Of a stretch of DNA of 64,000 nt, positions 1 to 11,716 are shown piece by piece. Source of the DNA: Mesotaenium endlicherianum. Its lineage: Eukaryota; Streptophyta; Zygnematophyceae; Zygnematales; Mesotaeniaceae. Below the pieces are notes generated by a model. It searched no databases. It was given only the letters and a program-made list of their open reading frames with translations, and was not told the DNA's origin. Every line of letters begins with the position of its first letter. Position 1 is the stretch's first letter. A program made the position numbers and the translations under genes. The DNA is taken from NCBI GenBank assembly GCA_009602735.1, contig WELA01000805.1, positions 227,462-291,461 on the forward strand, in the 5' to 3' direction.

Positions 1-525
1 CCCCCCCCCCCCGGATTGCAAAAAAAAGCGATCTGAGGTTGCGAGTATGGGTTGCCTGTCCATACGCCTCGTTGTCCCTGTCCGTTCTGCTGCCTCTGTC
101 CCCGCCCCTTTTTGGCTGCCGCCTGTCGTCTCCCCACAGGCTGCCGTCTAATTGCTCTACAGGCTGCATACGACACAGTGAAACGAGCACAGCCGTACTC
201 TGGAGCGTGTACCCTCCGTCAAGCAGCGGTTGCTAGTATGGAGAAGCCTTACATGTTCGCTTGCAGGTCAACTCTCGCGCCCATCTTCTTTGCTTGCATG
301 CTCGTGTACCCCTGGGGAGGGAGAAGAAGGTGGCGTGGTGAAGCCCTACATGCTCGCTTGCTGCAAACCTCTTTGGCTCATCATCATCGGGTAGGCTTGT
401 TTGTCTACGGGTGTACACCTGGAGGGGAGAAGGACTAGGACACGGTGGCGCGATGGAGCCTTACATCTTCTGTTCCTGCTCGGCCCTGTGAGTTGCCCGC
501 GCGCTTGTGTGTGTGTGCACACCAG
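1..525. other. Window edge and intronic sequence upstream of the first golgin exon found
   Basis: The window opens with a run of about twelve C, probably a contig end or homopolymer. No coding exon could be supported up to 525. Three diverged copies of a unit of about 100 bp fill roughly 238-560, and the last copy carries the splice acceptor and start of the first recognised exon. Earlier exons of the golgin-like gene, including its start codon, must lie before this window or remain unrecognised here. Confidence 0.5.
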
Positions 526-3500
526 GAGAGGGAGAAGGACTTGGAGGAGGTGGCAGAGGAGAACGAGAAGGTGGTGAGGGACTTCAACGAACAGCTGGAG
601 GCGCTCGAGGCCAGCATGGCGGAGCGCGATTCGCTGCGGGAGAGCCTGACTCAGCAGGAGCAGGAGCTGCAGGAGTGCAGAGCCAGCCTGTCAAAGGCGG
701 AAGCTGAGGTAACCTGCGCCCCCCTCCTCCCCCCCCAACATACTCCTTCTGATCGTGCCACATGGCGGCATGGAAGACGCGCACGGGGCAGGCAGAGGCG
801 GGCAGAGGACTGCTATCTATCAGATTGACTGGCGGTGTGATGCATGTGCTTAGCTTTCTTAGTCAGGTCGACTGACTGCTTCTCTGAGTCTCGTGTTATT
901 GTGTGTGGTGCTTCTACAAGCCCCTTCCCGTGTGTACGTGCATGTGTGTGCCTGTGCCTGTGTGAGAGCGCGTCTGTGCAAGTGCACCTGCGTGCGGGTG
1001 AGTGTGTGATGTGCACACACGTGTGTATGTGTGTGCGCGCGTGCACTGTGTGACGAATCATTGTAACGAGTCTCATCCACGGGCGCGTGCAACTGGTTCC
1101 AATCTGTGTGTGCGTGTGGTCCCACAGGCAAAGGCGGCGAGGAGGGAGGCGGCAGAGAGCAGCGTGGAGCTGGCGGATGCCAAGGCAGAGATTTGGGCCG
1201 TGCGCGAGGCGGCCAAGGGCAAGGCGCTAGGTGAGGACGAACGTCAGCAGCTAGAGGCAGCGCTCAAGGCGGTGTCTACGTCGAGCCAGGTGGCGGCAGC
1301 GGAGGCCTCCGAGTGGAGGGACAAGTGCCAGCAGGCGGAGGAGCAAGAGAAGGTCCGGGGGCGCCAGTTGGCGGCGCTGGAGGCTGAGCTGGCGCTGGCC
1401 CACCACAGGTTGCAGGAGGCGGAGGCCAACGCTGACGAGGCGCAGAGGCTGAGAGCCCAGGTGGAGCTCTTGTGCCGGCTCCTCTCCCGTGTCCCTCTCC
1501 CCTCTTCCTCTCCCTTGCCCCCTCCCTCCCAAATTCCGAGCCTCTCCCAAACCTCGTCCTCTTCCCCATTCCTCTTGCTTCACCGCTGCTGGCGGTGCCT
1601 GGTCAAGTTCAGGGTTTGTGAATCGTTCCCATATGTTAAATTGAGCTCGGACTTGGTGGCCTCCTGCTGTGTTGCCAACTGGCAGCATATCATGGAATTC
1701 ATGCATGCATGCTTGCAACCACACGTGCATGTGTCTTTGCTCTGCACTTCTTGCCGGGCGAGGGTGAGTGGAGGAAGGGAAAGGGGGGGGGTTGCTGGGC
1801 CTGGATGTTCCTCCTCCTCCCCCACCTCCTCATCCTCTTCCTACTGCCCTGCTACTGCTTCTGCGAGGCTCGGCAAGCCTCCTCGCTGGTGCTGGCACTC
1901 CCCTGCTTGCGCGCTCAGTCACTTAAGTTCCTGGGCCTAACTGGGCACCACCATGAACGCCTCTGCTTGAGGCCGTTGGGGTCAGAGCTCTCCCCGATCC
2001 AGCTTCGCTCAGTTGCTCAGTTGCTCAGTTGGCCGGGTCGGCAATTGGAGGAACCAGCTTTGACACGTGGGCAGTGAAGGGGAAGGCTTGAAGCAGTCAC
2101 GCTGACAAAGCAAGCTGGGTGGTTAGCCTTTTTGTTGGGGGGGGTTGACTAATGGGCTTTGGGAGGTGGTGCCACATGGCAGGCAGAGGGAACCAGCGAG
2201 CAGCTGCGGGAGCAGACGGAGAGGCGCGCGCGCATCTTCAATGCAGCTGTCAAAGCCGCTGTCTCAAAAATTCAATCTGTGAGCTCTTCCTCTCCCTCCT
2301 CTTCTTCTTCTCCTTGTTTCCTTCAATTGGTGCCCTGCGCCCCTCCAACTGCTCCATCCCCGTGCTGCCTCCTCTCTGCATCCTTACTCCCCCATCTGGC
2401 AGCTGGCTTTATTCCCTGAGCTGCAGTGAGGCATCTGCTTGGGCACCCACACCTGCTACGTGTGCTCGCAAACACGCATCTGCACCTGCAGACACACACA
2501 AGCACACCCGCACACGCACACACACGCATAGACTCTGTATGCAGACGTGCGTGCGCATGCGGAAGCACACGCTCGGCGCATCTGCCTCCCTTTGCATATA
2601 CTGGGGTACCTACGTACATCAACTCCATATATGCTCTTCCTTATGCGTGGGCTGTCATGCCGGCGTCGCTATATGCGAAAGAGTTTAAAACTGTAATTTC
2701 TTGTTGGGGGATTTGATTAGGGTTCCTAAGTTTGTACTGAGAGCTGGGACAACTGAGGATCCAGGGTTCAGGGTTCTTCTGATCTGCCTGGGGACAATTT
2801 TTTAATGCGCTAATGCAGGTGCCCGGGGGTGGATTGTGAGTGTGCAAGCTTTGAGCGCAGACAAGCATGAGAGAGTGCGCTCAGATGCCAGCTGGTTGGG
2901 TGGACAGGAATGAGTCTGCTTCCTCAAGTGCCAGCTGGAAGGGCGGAAAGGAATGGGGGAGCAGGCTCAGCTTGCCAGCTGGCTGTGCAGACCCTCATGC
3001 CTGAGAGGGGTGGGTGTGGGTGGGTGCATGCGTGCCGATGTGTTGCAGGAGCTGGAGGAGGAGAGGGATGCGGCGATAGAGCGCATTGCAGCCCTCGAGT
3101 CCGACGCTGCCGCCCACTCCCAGGAACTTGCCAAGTCGCAGGTATAGGAGACATGCTCATCCGCTCTGCTCCTGCTCCCCAGACCTCTGGAAGTGAAACG
3201 TTTCTGACAGAGAGCTCCTCGGTTGCCATGTGTCACGCCTTCGGGCCGCTTCTTGCTGCTCCCTTGAGGATGTGGACGGGCATTGACACGAGAGGGCGTG
3301 TCAGGTCCTGACCCCTGTGGTGGTGTGCGGTCTAATGTCAGTGTGGGGCCTTGCTGCCTATCAGTTTGTGTGCATCTCATTGGGGAGGGTGTTGTTGAAA
3401 AGTTCAAAGAGTTTACAAACGTTCAGGCAGTGTAAAACCTGAACCATCGTCCAAAGAAGAAAGAAAAGAAATCTAGCAGTCAGTCTGTCCAGTGACTGGG

Positions 3501-6500
3501 TTGTGCGCTCTTCCCCGCCCCATCCCTGTGAAGGGGAGTAAAGAGGGAGGGAAGGGGGTGGGGGGCAGGGAGAAAGGGAGGCAGACATGGAGAGGAATTT
3601 GTGAGGGGATGAGTCTGGGACCCTGTGTCTTGTGTGGGTACGTAGTTAGCAAAGAAACGTCTCCTCTCCTCCTCCTCCCCCTCCCCTCCCCCTCGCCGTT
3701 GCCCTCGCCCCCTTCTTCATCCCTCTCCTTCACTCCCTTCTCCTCCCTCCTTAGAAGGGATCCGGTGCGTGGCCTTCGTGCATGACGCGGGGGGCTCCGG
3801 TGTTTTGGCTTCATTGCAGAAAGAGCTGAGGCTGCTGACGGAGGACCTGGAGGCGGCCAACAGCAGGGGCTCTGCGGCGCTCGAGGAGCAGGACGAGCTG
3901 CGGCGACAGGTGGCGGCGCTGGAGAAGCACCTGGCCAAGGCGGAGGAGCGGGAGAGGGAGGCTGCAAAGAGCGCGCAGGCGGCGCGCGACGCCACCTCTG
4001 CTGCGCTGCGTGAGGTGGGGAGCTGGACCACTCGTTGCTTGGAGGCTCTCCGCTTTGGTTCTAGGCATGGCATGCATGCCTGCTTGTAAGCACATGGCCT
4101 GCCAAGTGGCATGGATGCAGGCATGTGCACGTGTGGCGCACCGGGTGGCCTGCTTGTGGTCAACGGCCCGCTTGTCTTACACTTTCCAGAGGCCGGGAGA
4201 GGCTTCAAGGAGCAGATGGAAGGAGGGGGAGGAAAGGGAGGCCCAAGGGAGGGTGGGCGGGGGGGACAAAGGGGAGGGAAGGTTGTACTGTTGTTTTTGT
4301 GGCCCCCGTCCCTTATCGATTAATGCCTTGTTCTTGGAACAAAGAGAAAGCATCCTGGCAAATGGCAACTAGCCACGCATGTGTACGCAGCACCACAAAT
4401 GTGGTCACAGAGACGTATGCATGGGCCAACTAAACGTATGTATGCCTAGCACGTCCACTTGCTTACTAATCCACGTCTGTCCCTCGCTTGCTCTTTCTCT
4501 ATAAAGCAAATACCCTGTGTAATTGTACGTTTCTACATGTGTTCGTCATTTTTTTTTAGTCAAACATTCGTCATAAAATAATGTACGCCCCTTATGCCTG
4601 TCCTTTAGCTGGCAAATAGAGCTTGGAAGATAATCTCACTATGGATCTTGCATGTGCAGCCGAACTTATCGGGAGAGAGGTAGTGCTGTGCGCCAGCGTG
4701 AGCGTCAATACTTGCAAGACAGATGGACCGGCAGAGAGGCAGGAAAAGAGTTGGAAGTAGACACTGAGGCTTAGAGAAAGGAAGAGAGAGGTGATTGCAA
4801 GACTCACTCCATGGCAGTCTGACACTGTAATCTTCTCCACGTGCCCATCTTTCCGGGTCCAGGTCAGCCGATCAAAAGGTCACATTCTGAGAGGGCTGTG
4901 CGTTAGGAGCGCCGGCTCCATTCTTGCCCGGCACCGTAGTTGCCGCAAGGCTGATGCCGGCTCCTGTGGGCGGTCGTGCTGCTCTCCCTGTTGATTGTCT
5001 GCCAGGTGAAAGAGGTGGGGGCCCAGTGCCAGGAGCTGCAGCTGGCAGCTGCTGCCGCGCGCCAGGAGCTGCTCTCTCAGGAGGCCTTACACCTGGCGGG
5101 CTGCGAGCGGCTCAAGGAAATGATCGCAGCTGCGGAGCGGGAGAAGAGCTCTCTGCAGGTGCTCTTCTCTGCACATCTTCCATTTTGAGCTTGCCCCCTC
5201 CTCCCCTCCCCTCCCGCCCCCCCCCCGGGGCGCCGACGTGAGAACAATATGGGAGCAGAAACCCATCCAGGAGCATGAAGGCCTTAGAGGTCATGCTCGC
5301 AAGAAGCAGGCACTCACAAACAAGATTCTCCGTGAAGACTCACGCACCCGTCTCAGAGCATGTCCAGGGGGCCCTCGCAGATAGATGCCCACATGAGGGG
5401 TGTATTCTGCAGGTTGTTCATGTCCAAGGTTAATAAAAAAAATTCTGCTAAGTGCTCCCTCCTGCTCTGGTGCAATTGCGCCCTGAAGCAAGAATCCCCC
5501 CTGGCCAGCTCGCCAGTTCTCAGTGGAGCTCAAGGCTCTCTCATCTTGCGTCCAGCTATAGCTTTATGACCCCGATTGCTCCATCTTCTGAGCAAGTGCG
5601 GCGCCCCTCGCCAAGACTCTGAGCCAGCTAGTTGCACGTGGTGCCGGCAGGTGGCAGCGGTGGAGGCCTCAGCCAGATCTGCGGATGACGCGGCGAGCAT
5701 GCGGACGCAGCTTGCCAACCTCGAGGGACAGCTGGCGTCGTCTGAGAAGAGGCTCCAGCAGCTCTCGGAGACAAAGCGGAGCATCGGCAGCTCCTCTTCT
5801 GCTGCTGCGCCCCCCCCACCCCTGCCCCTTAGCAGCGGCCCTGTCGGCAGACACTTGTCGCGAAAAGATGGCAGCGCGCTTGCTGAGCTGGGCCTGGATG
5901 CGCTCGGGCGCATTGGATCGTCTGCATCGGCAGCCTCGGCAGGCGGAGACGTCGAGGTCCGCACTTCTGCTGAGCCTGGCCAAATGGACATCTGCTCTCT
6001 CTGTCTCTCTCTCTCTCTATCTCTATCTGTGTGTGTGTGTGTGTTTGTGTGTGTCCGCGGCGGTTTTGCTCCAAGTCCAAGAGAGACTAAAGCTTTTCCT
6101 AAAGCCTCCTGCGCCTATCCCCTCTCTGTACTCCTTTCAAGCCTGGTGCCTGGTCTCGACTCTTCATCAACAAGCCTGAGCTCTTTTGCTGCCACACACG
6201 TTCTCTCCTCTGGTCAGCAGCTGCTTGGCACTTTTGCTTGTGCTTGGGTCATTGGTGGTTTGGTAATTGCGAGCGGTCACCTGTCTTTGTGCACACGCCA
6301 CTTATCCCAATTCCAATTTCGTACGTAGTTTCAATATCTTTTTTCTTGTCCCCCTTTCAACCTTGCCCGTGCCCTCAGGTCCAGCCTACACCCTCTTGAA
6401 AGAAGCCGACTCAATCAACCATCTATCGCAATCTGCCGCTGTTGCCGTCCCCCCTGCTCCTGACATCTGTTTGGCTCCTGGATGACACTTATGTACCTTT

Positions 6501-7210
6501 GCTGCCTCCCGGGAATAGCTGGCCCTGTCGTATTCATCCCCGGCTTTTGACACCTGCCCCATGCGACGCATTTGTTTGCCGGCCTGCCTGTCTGTCCGTC
6601 TGTCTGTTTGTCTGTCCGTCTGTCTGTCTAACTGTCTGCCTGTCTGTTGCATTTGGAGCGCCTCCACAGGCGGGGAGCGGTGCCGAGTTGTCGACGGAGG
6701 CGAGGCGGCGGTCAGGTGGCAAGCTGCGGGAGGACTCGAAGGCCGCCAGCTGGCTGAAGCGTAGTCCCTTTGAGGATCATGAACGGATCGCCGGCCGGAT
6801 CTCTCGGCGCTCCTTCTTAGTGGGCCTCTACATCATGCTGCTGCACATCATGGTGTGTGCCCCTGTGCTCCATCCTCAACGCGCTTTTAATCTCAAGATG
6901 CTGCGTTTGCGTCATGGCACGCCACGCGTGCGTCGTGCCCGCTGTACTGTTTTTGAGCGATCGACAGCATGCCAGGCACACACATCTTTGCCTTTGAAAA
7001 CAAGACCAGTGCCTTGCTCTCTCTCCCTCTCCCCCTCCCTCTTGGACACATGTCAGAACGGCAAGCCAGGGGGTCCGCCTGACGTGGATGTAGGGAGTGC
7101 CTTGCGGGTGTGATGCCGGTGCGCAGGTGATGGTGTCGTTCACGCGCGACTCGCATCCAGCTGCCTGCGACCCCGTCTCCTCCTCTCTGAGCGGGCTTCC
7201 GGCTCTGTGA
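526..7210 (+). CDS. Golgin-84-like Golgi coiled-coil protein, 3' part (nine exons)
   Basis: Exons read from splice sites and phase: 526-708, 1128-1460, 2183-2278, 3049-3141, 3820-4014, 5006-5158, 5651-5956, 6670-6852 and 7127-7210, with TGA at 7208-7210. Together they give about 541 codons; the N-terminus is missing. Exons 1-7 encode an almost unbroken Glu/Ala/Gln/Lys-rich coiled coil. Exon 8 ends in a hydrophobic segment (SFLVGLYIMLLHIM) that continues into exon 9 (VMVSFTRDSHP), giving one C-terminal membrane anchor with a short polar tail. In golgin-84/GOLGA5 a long coiled coil, a C-terminal anchor containing LLH and a short tail are typical; the family tethers vesicles at Golgi rims and binds Rab GTPases. 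The residues before the anchor (HERIAGRISRR) also fit. All eight introns are phase 0. The exon 7 donor (gtccgc) is the weakest boundary. Another tail-anchored golgin such as CASP is possible, but the anchor resembles golgin-84 more. Confidence 0.72.
905..1062. repeat. Imperfect TG/CA-rich microsatellite in an intron
   Basis: A run dominated by TG dinucleotides, broken by CGTG and CCTG steps, lies in the intron between golgin exons 526-708 and 1128-1460. It has no coding features of its own. Confidence 0.7.
2488..2536. repeat. CA-rich microsatellite in an intron
   Basis: ACAC/GCACAC-type repeats lie in the intron after golgin exon 2183-2278, making a CA counterpart to the TG tract at 905-1062. 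Confidence 0.65.
5996..6055. repeat. Compound (TC)n(TG)n microsatellite
   Basis: A TCTC-type tract passes through TATC steps into an almost pure TG tract. It sits about 40 bp after the proposed donor at 5957 in the golgin gene, which supports ending that exon before the repeat. Confidence 0.8.
6573..6652. repeat. CTGT/CTGC tetranucleotide microsatellite next to a splice acceptor
   Basis: Roughly eighteen imperfect copies of CTGT, CTGC or CCGT lie just before the acceptor of golgin exon 6670-6852. The tract replaces the usual pyrimidine stretch and may act as one. Confidence 0.75.
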
Positions 7211-9697
7211 AGCAGTTTTCACGTATCCATTTCGGCATCCTGTGGGCCCTCATCTCGAGCGCAATCGAGATCAATGAGTGCTCAAACGCGATGGAGGCCA
7301 TTCTCTTGTACGATAACTTACACAGCTTTCTAGCTGCCCTGCCCGTCGTCAGCCCTTGATGCTTTATCTTCCAATGAAGGAAGCTTCTGGCTCTCGCATA
7401 TGCTGTCAGCTGCTGGCATAGGGCGTGGAGGCCATCAGCCTCACGGAGAGTGCCTCCTGCCTGGCTTTTAGAATAGCTGCTTGCCGTGTCCCGTATTTGA
7501 GAGGTGTGTACAGACCTCTGCTATGAAACATGCCTTGCCTCCTGTCTGCTGTCATTATCAAGCCTATTGGCATTGGCTCATTCAAGTCCCATTAGCGTTC
7601 GTATGCGCTATTTTGCTTTGCATAAAACTAGAAAGTCAAATCCTCCGTTCGGCTTAGGCTTAGAAAGTCAAAGCTACACGAAAACAACACCAAGGTGACC
7701 TGTCACCATGGATCTAGAATGCTCTCTCCCTTAAATGCAGAGAATTTATACCAGTAAGCATGCTGACCTAGCCTCAAGGAATGTCTGTTATCTGCAGGGT
7801 CTCAGGTGATTGAATTCAAATCAATTAGGAACCTTAAAGGTGCAATTTAGAACCTTAAAGGCTAGACCCAGTGATGTCACGTGCATGCGTACTGTTTCTT
7901 GCAGTGTCAGGTTGCCTAGAGCTCAATTCTTGAGTATGCTTCAGCCTTGTTGAAAACACATTCTCATGTATCTTCAGCAATGCAGGCTCTTGCATGCAGA
8001 TGGCATGTTACTCTATAACTAAATATGTCGAGCTTGACAGTTCTGCTCAACGCCATCGTTTGTTTGGCATGCTTGTTTACCTCAACAGACACTTTCTCTG
8101 CTCAGTGACAATGTGTATACTCCAGCAATATACTCTGTAAAGACCAGAAGAGAAGTTGCTCTCAGACTGATTACGTCTGGCTACAGATGCCGCACGAGCT
8201 GTCACGCAACTCCTAAGCTTTGCCCATCAAAAGTACAGGAAGCTGGGGTCCAAGAAAAAGGCGTGAAGTAAGAAGGATATATTTTGACTGCCAAAAAAGG
8301 AAAGGGAGTCCAATCTGTTGATTCAAAAGATACACATTGTTCGTTGGTGTCACTCAAAAAAAAAAAACAATGTAAGCTTGGACTCAACTGCCAGCCAGGA
8401 GTGAACAACTGGTGTGGCATTTGCAGTAAACAACAAGAACACAGAAGAGCCTGTGCCGCAACTTGCAAGGAGCCCATTTTAGGACGCTACAAATTTTCAG
8501 GCTTACATTTGAAGAACGTCTCAGAACGTGGATGCATGGAGGGCATGCACACTTATTTAGCAGGAACCAAATAGAGTCTAACTCGTTGCCTCCAACGCGT
8601 TAGCAAAAAGAAATATTGGTGACATCCTCTTGCCATCACCCAACTTGGCAACTGCCACCTGCAACCGATTGCAAACAGCAAAGATAGGAGTAAGAGAACT
8701 GGGCTTGTAATAACCTTGCACCGGGGAGGGGGGCTGAGGGTGGGGGCTTAGAAATGGGGGGAGGACAAGAGAAAAGGGGGTCATAGCTTTGTTAATGACT
8801 GACAAATGAATCAAACAAAAAAGCTCATGCCTTATAAAGAGAGGGAGCGCAAAAGACCCCAGTCTGCTCCAGCAGTAGGCTATGGCCACCAGCCAACTGG
8901 AGCAAGGGCGGCAGCAAGCAGCTCAACCTCCGGTTGAAACATCAAGTCCAACATCACTCACTTCACGCTCGGGATGAAGCTAGCTCCGTTGACCCACGCA
9001 CAAGGAGTAGATAATGCATGGCCCGGCCACGTGCGCCCGCGTGAAGGTGAGTTCACAACGATCAACAGGCGTATGACTTAACACGCTTGTCTTTTGGTCA
9101 GTATCACGTGTGCGTTGTTTCACACTTGCAACTCCCTCTGAGTACTGACATTGGATACAATGACACTCAACAATAGGCATGGGGGAGAGAGCGAGCGAGC
9201 CAGTGAGTGCGTCGAACCTGCGGCATCCTCGTTTCAGCACAGCTGGCCGGCGGCCCGGCCACCCGTCGGATTCACCCGCCCGCCCACCAGCCCGCCCGCC
9301 CGCCCGCAGGGACGCAACCGCACAGGTCTCCAATGGGACAGCTGACACGTGGATGGGCGGCAGAGCCGTTGGCCGGGGCCACCGACAGCTGACTGCGTTT
9401 CATGACAACCCATGGAGGCAGCACAGGCAACGCGACAGCCAGAGGTAGAACGGAGCGCACGCATGCATTCACGCGGCGGTCCCAGAGGGGTGGCGAGCGC
9501 GCAGCCTTCGCACGCAGCCGACTCTGGCACGAGGCAAAGGGCGCAATCGCACTTTGGCCCCTAGCAAAAGGGGACGAGCACATTCACACGTGGCGCCCCT
9601 GGCGCGAAAGCGAGGACGGGTGCGCGTTCACACGCGGTCTCCGCTGGCATGAGGCCGAGGCCGACGCCAAAAGCGAGGCCCAGGGCTGAGGACGCGT
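7211..9697. other. Intergenic region between the golgin and Obg genes
   Basis: This follows the golgin stop and holds the 3' flanks of the two genes, which converge. No coding exon was recognised. Minor features: a short near-tandem repeat of an 'accttaaagg' motif around 7831-7860, an A run near 8358-8369, CCCG repeats at about 9280-9306, and a recurring 'ttcacacg' motif at about 9465-9700 running into the end of the Obg reading frame. Open frames here look like chance. Confidence 0.6.
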
Positions 9698-10717
9698 TCA
9701 CACGGCGTGGGGGTGGGTGTCCAGCACGAGGTCGCGGAGGGCCCTCTTGAGCTCGGGCACGCCCTCCTCCAGCACCGCACACACCGGGTACACCCTCAGT
9801 GGGCCGCCATCGCTGCTGCTGCCGCCGCCGTCGCTGCTACCGTCGCGCAGCCACTCCAGGAGCTCCTGCAGGTTGCCGCCCGCGACGTCCTCGTCCATCT
9901 TGTTGGCGACGACGAGGGCGGGGCGCGCGCTCAGGCCTGGCTTGTACTGCTCCAGCTCCGCGCGCAGGCTCGCCAGCTGGCGCCAGGGCGCGGGCGCCCC
10001 GCGCGGCGGCGCCATGTCCAGCACATATGCGAGCGCGCGCGTGCGCTCCACGTGGCGCAGGAATGCGTGCCCCAGGCCCCGGTTCGCGTGCGCCCCCTCG
10101 ATGAGCCCCGGGATGTCGGCCACGGTGAAGGCGGACCAGGCGTCGAGGCGCACGCTGCCGATCTGCGGGGCCAGCGTGGTGAAGGCGTAGGAGGCCACGC
10201 GCGGGCGCGCGCGAGAGAGCGCGCCCAGCAGCGTGCTCTTGCCCGCATTGGGTGCTCCTACCAGCCCTACGTCCGCCACCAGCTTCAGCTCCAGCTGCAG
10301 AACCGCGCGGCTGCCGGCGGCCCCGCGCTCGCAGTCCGCGCTCGGCAGCAGCAGAACCGCGCGCCGCTGGTGCTCGTCCTTCCCCCCCGCCGCCCGGCCC
10401 CTGGCCTCAGCAGTGGCGGCAGCGGCGCCGGGTTGCAAAGGTACCTCCTGGCGCCCCATGGCGACGTTCCCCCGCCCTCCCTGGCCCCCGACTGCCACCT
10501 GTAGCCGGCTGCCCTCCTCCGACAGGTCAGCAATCTCGACCCCGCCTCTGCTGCCGCTGCCACCGCCTGCCTGCGTCTCCTCCTCCAGGCCATCATCGTC
10601 TGCGCTCTCCCCGTCGCTGCTGTCTTGCTCCTCGTCGTTCTCGTCCTGCTGGTCCTCGCTGGCCTTCTCCTCCTCCTTTGCAGAGGGCAGGAGCTGCTCT
10701 CCCTCCTCCTCCTCCTC

Positions 10718-10750
<33 letters not shown>

Positions 10751-11716
10751 AGATTGAGGGTGAGGGTTTAGGGGAAAAGGATTTGAAGGGTGGGGGTAGG
10801 ACTGGGGGTGGAGTTGGAGGCGGGTGTGAGCGTGGGGGTGGGAGTGGGAGTGTAAATGCGGGTGTGCATGGGAGGACAGGTCATCGTCAGCCTCTCCTTC
10901 TTCCGATTCCTCTTCTTCTCCTTCCTCTTCCTCTGCAGAGGAGTCGAGGCGGCCTTCCAGGAGCCTCACCACGGTCCCCACAGGCACCTTGATGACAACG
11001 TCTCCGCCCCTCCGGCCCCCCTGCTTCTTGGTACCCCCGGGGCCCCCATTCCCGCCTTTTACGTGTAGCGGCACGCCCGCCAGGTGGCGCACAGCGAGCG
11101 ACGCCTCCAGATACACGTGGCCGCCTGGGGCACCGGCGCCCCCGTCGGGGCGGCCCTTGCGCGACTGCCGGCTCTTCCGCACGCTGGCGCAGCCGTCCCC
11201 GCCCCTGCCACCTGTCACGTGCACACGGATCTGGTCCACAAACGGGCGGTCCCTGACCTGGTCCTTCCCCTTGCGCTCCCTCCTGCCGTACGCGCCCGGC
11301 CCGTCCTCGCCAGCTGGCGCCAAGCTGCCATAGAATCTACTAAGAGACGCGACCCCATTGGGGGAGCAAGCCCTGCTGGCCCCCAACCCCCTCTCAGGCT
11401 CTACCTCAGGGGCATGAGGGCACCTCCTAGTGCCAGCAGCTGTCAGGGCCCAGGGGACAGGGGCAGGGACAGCAGCAGAGGAGAATGAGGAGAAGGAAGA
11501 GGAGGAGGTGCCTGTGAATTCTGCAAGCCCCCAAAATGAGGCGCTAGGGGTACTAAGGGGGCGGGAAGGGGAAGCTAGAGCACGTGTTGGCGCCCAGATG
11601 GAGCTGCCCGAGAGGACCTTCAAGGCTGAGAAACCCCGCTTAAACTTGAAGGAACTCAAGCTTCTCATGCTCATCGCAGAGTGAGATGGCACTGGCCAAG
11701 ACTCAAGCACCCTCAA
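9698..11716 (-). CDS. Obg-family GTPase, probably mitochondrial (ObgM/MTG2 type)
   Basis: One uninterrupted exon of 672 codons; a second possible start at codon 15 leaves the same targeting segment. Obg proteins are GTPases that assist large ribosomal subunit assembly. In order: a Ser/Arg-rich N-terminus (about 1-60) like an organelle transit peptide; a glycine-rich Obg fold from about 159 (FVDQIRVHVTGGRGGDG); an acidic, His- and Gln-rich insertion at about 257-398; the end of the Obg fold (VAVGGQGGRGN); then the GTPase domain with P-loop GAPNAGKST (487-495), switch I TT (513-514), DIPGLIEGAHANRGLG (from 534), and NKMD (605-608). The protein ends soon after the G domain without the extra C-terminal domain of many bacterial and chloroplast Obg proteins, which fits the mitochondrial class. 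The gene is very GC-rich. It converges with the golgin gene and diverges from the subtilase gene. Family is near certain; the compartment is inferred. Confidence 0.93.
10688..10751. repeat. Coding trinucleotide repeats (CTC)n(CTG)n
   Basis: On the minus strand this reads as a CAG run (ten Gln) followed by GAG codons (Glu) inside the Obg protein insertion. Pure CAG tracts commonly vary in length, so copy number probably differs between individuals. Confidence 0.85.

Noticed and set aside
52-438. Open reading frame of 128 codons near the window start
   Set aside because: Cys/Pro/Arg-rich with no domain, lies in repeated intronic sequence, and does not continue the coiled coil.
8284-8574. Open frame of 96 codons in the golgin-Obg intergenic region
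   Set aside because: No recognisable domain, includes an A homopolymer, and shows no splice-compatible neighbours.
9707-10504. Long plus-strand open frames opposite the Obg gene
   Set aside because: They are Ala/Arg/Pro-rich mirror frames caused by high GC; the minus strand carries all Obg motifs.
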